Of a stretch of DNA of 7,759 nucleotides, positions 1 to 5,785 are shown one piece after another. Under the pieces are notes generated by a model that was not told the origin of the DNA, ran no database searches, and saw nothing but the letters and a program-made list of their open reading frames with translations. This DNA is from Methanomicrobiales archaeon (GTDB lineage: Archaea; Halobacteriota; Methanomicrobia; Methanomicrobiales; JACTUA01): positions 1 to 7,759 of the forward strand of contig JAJRCY010000041.1 in assembly GCA_028678715.1 (NCBI GenBank). The letters are read 5' to 3'. How positions within the stretch are numbered: position 1 is the first letter of the stretch; each line of letters opens with the position of its first letter. The position numbers and the translations under genes were made by a program.

Positions 1-336
1 ATGATCCTGGGCTCCCCCACCTACTTTGCCGACGTCAGTACCGAGACGAAGGCCCTCATCGACCGGGCCGGGTTCGTGGGCATGGCCAACGGGGGGCTCT
101 ATGCCCGGAAAGTGGGGGCGGCGGTGGTGGCGGTGCGCCGGGCCGGGGCGATCCACGTCTTTGATACCATCAACCACTTCTTCGGGATCAGCTGCATGTT
201 CACGGTCGGCTCGTCGTACTGGAACCTGGGCTTCGGCCTGAACCCCGGGGACGTGGAGAAGGACGAGGAGGGGATCCGGACGATGCAGAACCTGGGCGCC
301 AACATGGCCTGGATACTCCGGAAGATCCACGGGTGA
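1..336 (+). CDS. Flavodoxin-fold / NADPH-dependent FMN reductase-like protein, C-terminal part
   Basis: These 111 residues look like the C-terminal half to two-thirds of a flavodoxin-fold flavoprotein of the NADPH-dependent FMN reductase / iron-sulfur flavoprotein type. The [10 protein letters not shown] stretch at the beginning is the conserved loop after a central beta strand that contacts the FMN phosphate or ring. It is followed by a helix ([11 protein letters not shown]) and further Rossmann-like strands ([10 protein letters not shown]). The ATG at base 1 is probably an internal methionine: in relatives this strand is preceded by roughly 70-90 residues, which lie outside the window. Any N-terminal cysteine cluster, which would separate iron-sulfur flavoproteins from plain FMN reductases, is therefore not visible. 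The physiological partner cannot be named. The gene ends in TGA and converges on the next gene, 148 bp away. Confidence 0.8.
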   Translation: MILGSPTYFADVSTETKALIDRAGFVGMANGGLYARKVGAAVVAVRRAGAIHVFDTINHFFGISCMFTVGSSYWNLGFGLNPGDVEKDEEGIRTMQNLGANMAWILRKIHG

Positions 337-357
337 AGGCCCCTCGAGAGAAGGCCT
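337..357. terminator. Weak hairpin just after the flavodoxin-like gene
   Basis: AGGCC (337-341) can pair with GGCCT (353-357) around an 11-nt loop that contains CTCGAG. It begins directly after the stop codon in a convergent interval (337-484). A second short dyad, ATCGC...GCGAT, lies at 409-427. Neither is followed by a T-run, so a termination role is a guess from position only. I see no gene in the interval. Confidence 0.2.
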
Positions 358-484
358 CCTCCCGTCGTATCCCGGGGGCTGCCCGTTCCCTCCCCTCCGT
401 CTACCCGGATCGCGGGGCCCGGGCGATGGGATAACGAGGAACCCCACTCCCGTCGCAGGCCGGAAAAATCACCGCCACACGGTA

Positions 485-2044
485 TCAGAAGAAGGAGAGC
501 AGGTGCGCAAGATCAGGCAGCCGGAAGGGAACGAGCGATCCGGTCCCCCCTTCCCTGTACCCCACCCGCAGGAAGGCAGGGAAGAGGTTTCCTGCGACGG
601 GGACGGGTGTGGGCGTGGGGGTCACGGTGACGGGAAGAGTCTCGGGGACAGGAAGGGTCTCCGTGACGGTCACGAGCATCGCATCCACCACCGCGGGTGA
701 GGCGCCGGATTCCACCAGTGTTACCGCACGGTACTCTTCAAATCCCGGATAGCGGAGCAGGATCGTGTGGCGTCCCTGTGAGACATTACCCAGGGACACC
801 GGGGTTACGCCCCGGGCGACACCGTCGATGAAGAGGGATGCCCCCGGGGGTGTCGAGGTCACCACCAGTGTTCCGGACAGGGGTGCAAGCCGGATCAGGT
901 ACACATCATCCCCCCTCCCGAACGAATCCGTGGTCCCTGCAATGACAACACCCCCGTCGGACGTTCCCTGGATGGAGGAGGCGGAATCGTACCGTGCGCC
1001 GCCAAAGGTCCGCTCCCAGAGAGGCGTCCCCAGGGAACTCCCCCGGACGAGAGAGATATCCGTCGATGGACCAACGGAACTGGTCCTGCCGGCAAGGTAG
1101 AACCCGTCATCCCCGGTCATGGCAACTGCCGCGCCATACTCGCTGCCGCCGCCACCTATCGCCCGTTCCCACTGGAGGCGTCCATGGCTATCGGTCCGGA
1201 CGACGTAGGCATCCCAGTGCCCTGAAAGGAGAGGATCCGTTCCCCCGGCAATGACAAAACCGCCATCCCCTGCCCTCGCAACGGCTCTCCCCTCCTGTAT
1301 TCCCGGGCCCCCGAAATGTTGCTCCCAGAGTACCGTGCCATTCGATCCGGTGCGGACCAGAAAGACGTCGCTGGATGGCCCGAACGAGCCGGTGGTCCCC
1401 GCAATAACAAAATCCCCGTTGTCAGCGGAAAGGAGGCTGAACCCCGCATCGTCCCCCGCGCCTCCGTACGTCTTCTCCCAGAGTCTCCTCCCGTCCTCTC
1501 CTGTCCGGACCAGGTACATATCTACCGATGGCCCGAACGAGCCGGTACTCCCCGCGATCGCGTATCCCCCGTCATCCAGCGGGAGTACGGCATGGCCGTA
1601 GTCGCTCCCGGTTCCGCCGTAACTGCGCTCCCAGAGCTTTCTCCCCGCGTCATCCGTCCGGACCAGGTACACATCCGTGGAACTGGCAGGTGACCAGGAC
1701 CAGCCGGTGACGATAAAACCCCCATCCCCGGTCTCCCGGACATCGGCCCCGAACTCGTCCGCACGCGTTCCGAGGTTCTGTTCCCAGAGGAGCATGCCCG
1801 TGGGACCGATCCTGAGCAGGTAGACGTCAAAATCCCCGCGGCCGAAGGAATTGGTACTCCCGGCAACAATGAATCCACCGTCAGCGGTCTCCCGCACGGA
1901 TGCACCGAGGTCGCACATCGCGCCGCCATACGTCCATGCCCAGGACTCGACCAGCTGCGTGTCCGCAGAGACAGGAAGGAGGAGACCGGTACACAGCAGG
2001 AGTCCTGCAACCGCCCATACCGCCCTGCCCCAGGAGGTTTTCAT
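485..2044 (-). CDS. Secreted seven-repeat beta-propeller-like protein with PEGA domain
   Basis: A 519-residue exported protein. The signal peptide is a short basic start (MKTSWGR), a hydrophobic core, and a VSA|DT cleavage site after residue 27. Seven tandem repeats of 51-52 residues follow, opening at Trp 35, 87, 138, 189, 240, 292 and 343. Each reads roughly WE(R/K)xYGG...DGGFxIAGxTxSFG...DVYLVRTxxxGxxL, a pattern that suggests a seven-bladed propeller. A PEGA domain follows (about 391-458; GTLVVTSTPPGASLFIDG), then a Thr/Pro/Val linker. The last ~35 residues have no membrane segment or sorting motif, so the protein may be released or held by partners. PEGA domains are usual in archaeal and bacterial envelope proteins; the ligand is unknown. 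I chose the second in-frame ATG (2044) because a GGTGG-like site lies 8 nt upstream; the ATG at 2050 would abut that site. Confidence 0.85.
   Translation of the reverse strand: MKTSWGRAVWAVAGLLLCTGLLLPVSADTQLVESWAWTYGGAMCDLGASVRETADGGFIVAGSTNSFGRGDFDVYLLRIGPTGMLLWEQNLGTRADEFGADVRETGDGGFIVTGWSWSPASSTDVYLVRTDDAGRKLWERSYGGTGSDYGHAVLPLDDGGYAIAGSTGSFGPSVDMYLVRTGEDGRRLWEKTYGGAGDDAGFSLLSADNGDFVIAGTTGSFGPSSDVFLVRTGSNGTVLWEQHFGGPGIQEGRAVARAGDGGFVIAGGTDPLLSGHWDAYVVRTDSHGRLQWERAIGGGGSEYGAAVAMTGDDGFYLAGRTSSVGPSTDISLVRGSSLGTPLWERTFGGARYDSASSIQGTSDGGVVIAGTTDSFGRGDDVYLIRLAPLSGTLVVTSTPPGASLFIDGVARGVTPVSLGNVSQGRHTILLRYPGFEEYRAVTLVESGASPAVVDAMLVTVTETLPVPETLPVTVTPTPTPVPVAGNLFPAFLRVGYREGGTGSLVPFRLPDLAHLLSFF
875..1942 (-). 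repeat. Seven tandem ~51-codon protein repeats
   Basis: This part of the PEGA gene encodes seven consecutive units. Their opening tryptophans are spaced 52, 51, 51, 51, 52 and 51 residues apart. The core signature is a YGG or FGG near the start, DGGF(I/V)(V/I)AG in the middle and D(V/M)YLVRT near the end. The units have clearly diverged in sequence, so this is a protein-fold repeat and not a recent DNA duplication. Confidence 0.85.
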
Positions 2045-2095
2045 CGCCATTCCACCCGCTGAACACCGAAACGACAGCGGGTTGTTGCTGGGGGG

Positions 2096-2103
2096 TGATA
2101 TAG
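2096..2103 (-). promoter_or_regulatory. Candidate TATA box for the PEGA gene
   Basis: Read on the minus strand, this is CTATATCA, the most TATA-like octamer in the divergent interval 2045-2276. A start site about 25 nt downstream, near 2072-2075, would leave a 5' leader of roughly 30 nt before the ATG at 2044. The rest of the interval holds GC-rich sequence and a small CCCC-TTGC-GGGG hairpin (2156-2167). I found no convincing TATA box for the rightward gene. Confidence 0.45.
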
Positions 2104-2276
2104 CTTGCCCTGGCCAGACGTGATCAGGCCTGGCATGCAGTCCCTTCTCCTCAGGCCCCTTGCGGGGAGTGATCCCGGGGGAGGCAGGAGGACCGGGGGC
2201 AGACCGTGGCCGGGTACATACCTGCAGGTGGAACCATTATCCTCTCCTCCGGCAACCGTGTGGTGAGGATGAAGGA

Positions 2277-3965
2277 ATGAGCGAGGCTGCGGCAGGACGG
2301 GGATGCATGGGCCGGGACATCCGGGGAAGGAGATCTTCCGTCAACGGGAGATGGCGCATCTCCCGGAGTATCGTTTTTCCCCTGTGCGCGGCCCTTCTCA
2401 TTGGCCTTGTCATCTGGCCGGTTTCCGGGGTGATCACCATCACGGAATCGGCCCAGGGGGTATACCAGATCGGCGAGCCGGTGACCTTCTCCGGTCTCAA
2501 CACGGAGAATACCACCACCTACCTCTTCATGATAGGCCCGTACCTGGATGAACGGGGCACGATGCTCTCCAACACCTCCCAGCTGGCCAAGGATGGGCAT
2601 CTCGATTCCACGGGGGTGGGGTCTGACTGGACCTGGAGCTTCTCCTGGGACACCTCCGGACCGGGAGTCGCATTGTATGAAGGAGTCTACCTGATCTACG
2701 CGGTGGACCGGCCTGCAGACAAGAGCAACGTCGTGGGGAAAAACCATGATACCCGCACGATCGAGTTCCGGGGGCGGCTCCTCCCCGTCACCACGCCGCC
2801 CACCGAGACCCCCACACCGGTCCCCACCTGGACCCGCCCTCCCGCCGGGAGCGACGTGAGAGTGTCCTTTGATCCCACCAACGATGCCCCGGGGAAGTTC
2901 GATGGCCTGATCCTTGCCTATGAGGCAGTCCGGGGCACGGGGGACTCGGACATCTACCTGTACGACATCGCCACGGGGAACACCACGGCCATCGCCACCG
3001 GCCCTGCCATCCAGCGGACTCCCGCCGTTTCCGGAGATATGGTGGTCTATACCGCCTACACGAAGAAGGGGTGGGAGCAGACCGACACCGACCTGTACCT
3101 CTACCGGATCAGCACCGGGGAGACCACCCGGATCACACTCCCGGGCGAGCAGGTGAACCCCCGCATCTCCGGTAACCTGCTGGCCTGGCAGGACGAGCCG
3201 CCCGGCCATAGCAGCGTGAACCTGATGCTGCAGGACCTGTCCACCGGAGCCCAAATGAAGGTCCCCACCCGGATGTGGGCGTACAGCCCCGATATCTCGG
3301 GGGACCAGGTGATCTGGATCGACAACCCGGCCGGGCCTGCGGTGTACCTGTACGACCTGACCGGCGACACATGGCAGCGGGTCACCAACCGGACCGGCAT
3401 CCAGGGACAGCCCGTGCTGGACAGGGGCCGGATCGCCTGGGCTGACTCGCGGGGCGATGACATCGATATTTTTGTCCTTGACCTGGCGACCGGGGTGGAG
3501 ACGCAGGTGACGGAAGGCGACGGGAACCAGTTCACACCTTCCCTGTCAGGAGATCGGGTCGTATGGATCGATTTCCGGAACAGGAACCACGACGTGTACA
3601 CCTACGACCTGGCCACCGGCCGGACGACGGAGGTCACCACCAACCCGGCTGAGCAGGAGAACGTACAGATCGGGGGTTGCATCGTTGCCTGGTCCGATGA
3701 CCGGAACGGGTCCTACGATGTATACTACCAGGAGCTCTCCGGCTGCACGCCGCCGCCGGCCATCGGCATGGTATCGCTCCCGGAGGAGACTCCCGTCGCG
3801 ACCGAGACTCCGGTCACCACCCGGACCACGGTTCCGACGACAGTGGCGACACCGCCGGAGACTCCGGTCCCGACCACGCAGTCCCCGGGATTTCCTGCTG
3901 CCCTCGCCCCTGCGGGGATCGGGGCGGCTCTCCTGGCCTGGAGAAGATCGAAGGGCTCGCCATGA
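2277..3965 (+). CDS. Cell-surface protein: Ig-like domain, TolB-like propeller, PGF-CTERM-like anchor
   Basis: A 562-residue surface protein. A long basic N-region (RGRRSSVNGRWR) precedes a hydrophobic segment (about 31-50). Residues 52-168 (ITITESAQGVYQIGEPVTFS..., TTYLFMIGP) resemble, from memory, the Ig-like domain common in Methanomicrobiales S-layer-type glycoproteins. After a Pro/Thr hinge (170-190), residues about 208-490 carry roughly seven TolB/WD40-like units with the pattern P-x-(I/V/L)SG-(D/N)-x-(V/L)-x-W...D(I/V)YxYDLATGxTTxVT. Cys468 and Cys490 could close the last blade with a disulfide. A Thr/Pro linker (491-535) leads to SPGF (536-539), a hydrophobic run and RR: an archaeosortase-type PGF-CTERM-like sorting signal. 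Five N-glycosylation sequons (N78, N99, N235, N371, N477) fit surface exposure. GGTGAGG (2262-2268) supports the ATG at 2277; an in-frame ATG at 2307 is the alternative. The ligand is unknown. Confidence 0.85.
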   Translation: MSEAAAGRGCMGRDIRGRRSSVNGRWRISRSIVFPLCAALLIGLVIWPVSGVITITESAQGVYQIGEPVTFSGLNTENTTTYLFMIGPYLDERGTMLSNTSQLAKDGHLDSTGVGSDWTWSFSWDTSGPGVALYEGVYLIYAVDRPADKSNVVGKNHDTRTIEFRGRLLPVTTPPTETPTPVPTWTRPPAGSDVRVSFDPTNDAPGKFDGLILAYEAVRGTGDSDIYLYDIATGNTTAIATGPAIQRTPAVSGDMVVYTAYTKKGWEQTDTDLYLYRISTGETTRITLPGEQVNPRISGNLLAWQDEPPGHSSVNLMLQDLSTGAQMKVPTRMWAYSPDISGDQVIWIDNPAGPAVYLYDLTGDTWQRVTNRTGIQGQPVLDRGRIAWADSRGDDIDIFVLDLATGVETQVTEGDGNQFTPSLSGDRVVWIDFRNRNHDVYTYDLATGRTTEVTTNPAEQENVQIGGCIVAWSDDRNGSYDVYYQELSGCTPPPAIGMVSLPEETPVATETPVTTRTTVPTTVATPPETPVPTTQSPGFPAALAPAGIGAALLAWRRSKGSP

Positions 3966-3978
3966 TCTGTTCCAACGG

Positions 3979-4056
3979 GTTCCCGCCCGGGGGAACGCCT
4001 CGGGGGAGGGAGGGTTCTTCCCGCCTGGTGTGAGGGCGCCTCCCCCATTCCCACAC
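3979..4056. terminator. Two hairpins between convergent genes
   Basis: In the 99-bp convergent interval, GTTCCC (3979-3984) pairs perfectly with GGGAAC (3991-3996) across a six-base loop. GTGTG (4028-4032) pairs with CACAC (4052-4056). They sit 13 and 62 bp after the surface-protein stop and upstream of the opposing stop codon. Neither has a T-run next to it, so a bidirectional terminator is a positional inference. Confidence 0.3.
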
Positions 4057-4064
4057 TCCAGGGC

Positions 4065-4748
4065 TCATTTCTCCCGGTGACTCCCATCGCAGAAGGGTTT
4101 GTTGCCCGACCTGCCGCAGCGGCAGAGGGTGACCCGGTTCCGGACCTCGTAGGTGAACCCCCGGGAGGAGATCACGGGAATCCTTCCCCGGACCCAGACG
4201 GGACCGGTCACCCCTTCCCCCGGGCCCTCGACGACACCGATGGACGGTGCAAGGACCGGTTCCATGGGCTCGCCGGTATTTTTGTCCCAGAGCACCAGCC
4301 GCCCTGAATGGCACCTGGCCACCTCTTCGACGGCCTTCTCCATCATCGCCGGATCCCTCTGCCGCTCCACCAGGTCCCAGATCCCCCGGCCCCGGACACA
4401 GAACCGTGCATGGGAGCAGAAGCCGGGGGCGTCGCTCATCCGGATATCCTGACCCTCCACCCATTCCGCCCTCTCCAGGTACGGGACGCGACTGGCCGTT
4501 TCAGTCCCGTCAAAATAATTCTTCAGGTGGGTCCCGTCACAGAAAGGTTTGTTCCCCGATCCGCCGCAGCGGCAGAGAGCGTACCGTTCCTGCACGGGAT
4601 ACCGCTCCCCTTCCTGCCATGCCACCGAATCCCCTGCATCATTGCAGACAATGATCTGCCGGGATAGGGGGACACCCCCGGAGACCAGGTAGGGGCCGTT
4701 CTTCGCGATCCGGATCTGTGGGGCATTGTTCATCTCTTCCCCGACCAT
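4065..4748 (-). CDS. CDGSH iron-sulfur domain protein with two CDGSH motifs
   Basis: A 227-residue, probably cytoplasmic protein with two CDGSH zinc-finger-like motifs, each expected to bind a [2Fe-2S] cluster through three Cys and one His. The first is C59, C61, C70, H74 (CRCGGSGNKPFCDGTH). The second is C209, C211, C220, H224 (CRCGRSGNKPFCDGSH), almost at the C-terminus. Between them, GFCSHARFC (C111, C117) and ARCHSG (C146) resemble the divergent 4Fe-4S monocluster (Fer4_19-type) segment often fused to CDGSH domains. The linker before the second motif (PMEPVLAPSIGVVEGPGEGV...GPVWVRGRIPV) is typical of this architecture. A role in electron transfer or Fe-S handling is likely, but the partner is unknown. 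GGTGA three nt upstream supports the ATG at 4748; a second ATG at 4733 (MNNAPQIRI) is possible. The gene stands alone between a convergent gene on the left and a 214-bp gap on the right. Confidence 0.9.
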   Translation of the reverse strand: MVGEEMNNAPQIRIAKNGPYLVSGGVPLSRQIIVCNDAGDSVAWQEGERYPVQERYALCRCGGSGNKPFCDGTHLKNYFDGTETASRVPYLERAEWVEGQDIRMSDAPGFCSHARFCVRGRGIWDLVERQRDPAMMEKAVEEVARCHSGRLVLWDKNTGEPMEPVLAPSIGVVEGPGEGVTGPVWVRGRIPVISSRGFTYEVRNRVTLCRCGRSGNKPFCDGSHREK

Positions 4749-4926
4749 GGCTCACCGCTGAAGTATGGGATGATGGGTATGATGAGGTCTCGTGCAGGCT
4801 CCAATCCGCTCCACCGGTTCCCGGATCCTCCGCATACCGTTCGGGATCCTTCCCGCCCGTCGAGGCGAGGCTACGGGGTCGTGGCTCCGAAAGAGCCGGC
4901 TGCACGATGGGGAATGGGAGAGGGGG

Positions 4927-4968
4927 AAAAAGAGGTGGTGGGATCCGGTCTGAAGTGATCCGTCACTT
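4927..4968 (-). terminator. Terminator region of the ten-cysteine gene
   Basis: On the minus strand, a T5 run (complement of AAAAA, 4927-4931) in a pyrimidine-rich stretch lies about 32 nt past the stop codon, which suits U-tract termination in archaea. A perfect stem AAGTGA (4953-4958) / TCACTT (4963-4968) with a 4-nt loop overlaps the stop codon. The same stem is followed on the plus strand by five T residues (4967-4971), so it would look like an intrinsic terminator for plus-strand transcripts too. The rest of 4749-4962 holds another small hairpin (GGCTC 4883-4887 / GAGCC 4893-4897) and no gene that I can support. Confidence 0.4.
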
Positions 4969-5304
4969 TTTCAGCCAGTGATCGAACCGCTGGGTTTTCT
5001 CGTCTCCCATCAGGCAGAACGATGAGTATTTCAGCCCCTGCATCTTGGCAACCGGGCAGCCCATGCAGATACATCCTTTGTTCGCGGTGATACAATGGAA
5101 GCTGTGCCCCATGGAGCAGAAGAGCCCCTCCATCGCGTTCCTTGAGCAGTCGTTGTAGGTGGGGCATTTCGGACAGACGCACATCTTCAGGAGCTCCCCC
5201 ACCTTTGCCATGACCTGCTCCCGGGGCATGGCCATCATCTGCCTCTGCATCTTGAGGTACTGGTCCTCGACCGGCTTTTCCTCTTTCTTTCCCAACAGTG
5301 CCAT
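4963..5304 (-). CDS. Ten-cysteine small protein with internal duplication (DUF2769-like)
   Basis: A 113-residue protein with a charged helical N-terminal third (MALLGKKEEKPVEDQYLK..., about 1-40) and a Cys-rich remainder. Cysteines are at 42, 44, 47, 53, 63, 71, 78, 80, 83 and 97. They form two similar halves: CVCPKCPTYNDC...LFCSMG (42-65) and CICMGCPVAK...SFCLMG (78-99), each C-x-C-x2-C-P followed by an FCxMG block. This matches my memory of the DUF2769 family, common in methanogens and of unknown function. The layout suggests metal or Fe-S binding, but that is inference. There is no signal peptide or membrane segment. I chose ATG 5304 because GGGTGA ends 5 nt upstream; a GTG at 5313 lies inside that site and would add three residues. 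A strong TATA box lies 33-40 bp upstream. Confidence 0.85.
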   Translation of the reverse strand: MALLGKKEEKPVEDQYLKMQRQMMAMPREQVMAKVGELLKMCVCPKCPTYNDCSRNAMEGLFCSMGHSFHCITANKGCICMGCPVAKMQGLKYSSFCLMGDEKTQRFDHWLKK

Positions 5305-5336
5305 CAGGGTCACCCGGTGGTTCCTTGGAAGGTGGC

Positions 5337-5344
5337 TATTTAAA
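5337..5344 (-). promoter_or_regulatory. TATA box of the ten-cysteine gene
   Basis: The minus strand reads TAATATTTAAATAG, with TTTAAATA as the TATA core, an AT island in GC-rich surroundings. About 25 nt downstream the start site would fall near 5315, giving a short leader of roughly 10-15 nt that contains the GGGTGA ribosome binding site. This is the best promoter in the window. Confidence 0.65.
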
Positions 5345-5412
5345 TATTACGGAGGGCGGAGAAACGGTCCACGGATAATTCCTCACCGGGATTCCAGCCC
5401 GTACAGGAACGA

Positions 5413-5420
5413 AGAAAATA
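5413..5420 (-). terminator. T-rich stretch after the ~100-residue gene
   Basis: The minus strand reads TATTTTCT beginning 13 nt past the TAA stop. Archaeal terminators are often simple T-rich tracts, so this could end the transcript before the next promoter (5337-5344). No strong stem precedes it. Confidence 0.3.
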
Positions 5421-5433
5421 CTCGAACGTCAGC

Positions 5434-5739
5434 TTACCGGTCCCCATGCCGGGCGCCGTGCCGCAATTCCCGCTGTAGCACCTTCTGCATTGACCTGAGC
5501 AATTTCATGTCAGGTTCGTCCCGGTAAGGCGTGATGTCCAGATCCGGTGGGATCCGTGTAAGGCGTTCATCACCGGCTTCCTTGATGAACCGGTCCATGA
5601 ACCGGCTGTAGGCGCGCCATGACACGCCCTGGGCTCTCACGGTCTCCTCTTCGGCCCGGAGTGCAATCTGGTGTGCGCGCTGGTACACGAGGCCCGGCTC
5701 GTCCAGGAGCGATTTCTCAACAGACCCATGCAGTATCAT
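5434..5739 (-). CDS. Hypothetical ~100-residue helical protein
   Basis: I do not recognise this 101-residue protein. It is charged and mostly helical in appearance: a likely long helix at about 14-54 (VYQRAHQIALRAEEE...SRFMDRFIKEAG), a Pro-rich turn (TRIPPDLDITPYRDEP, 61-76), and a second helix at about 77-93 (DMKLLRSMQKVLQREL). There is no signal peptide, membrane segment or cysteine. Third codon positions are mostly G or C over most of the frame, which supports real coding; the first ten codons (ATA, TCT, GTT, AAA) are less typical. No ribosome binding site sits close to the ATG; the nearest AGGAG is 22 nt upstream. A GTG at 5688 is a possible later start. The start region lies in a hairpin and directly follows a tRNA T-arm-like sequence. 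The YdjM-like gene ends 46 nt upstream on the same strand. Confidence 0.6.
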   Translation of the reverse strand: MILHGSVEKSLLDEPGLVYQRAHQIALRAEEETVRAQGVSWRAYSRFMDRFIKEAGDERLTRIPPDLDITPYRDEPDMKLLRSMQKVLQRELRHGARHGDR

Positions 5740-5741
5740 GG

Positions 5742-5758
5742 GTGGGAATCGAACCCGC
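5742..5758 (-). other. tRNA T-arm-like sequence, no complete tRNA
   Basis: The minus strand reads GCGGG-TTCGATT-CCCAC. The loop fits the tRNA T-loop consensus TTCRANY, and four of five stem positions pair (one C-A mismatch). I looked upstream for the matching acceptor strand, D-arm and anticodon arm and found none; part of the place where they should be is taken by the C-terminus of the YdjM-like gene. It is either a tRNA remnant (for example an old attachment site) or chance. Confidence 0.25.
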
Positions 5759-5785
5759 GAACTCCTTCAAGACGGCCCCTCCCTT

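Noticed and set aside
2151..3254. Open frame of 367 codons on the minus strand
   Set aside because: It lies opposite the surface-protein gene, whose product has clear domains. The minus-strand product is Gly/Pro/Arg-rich without any domain, as expected for antisense of GC-rich coding DNA.
3814..4464. Minus-strand frame of 216 codons overlapping the surface-protein end and the CDGSH gene
   Set aside because: It spans two genes with strong motifs in other frames, and its product is Gly/Pro/Arg-rich without motifs.
4764..4787. Short direct repeat ATGATG-GGT-ATGATG upstream of the CDGSH gene
   Set aside because: Two six-base copies in a simple G/A/T-rich stretch are too short to distinguish from chance.
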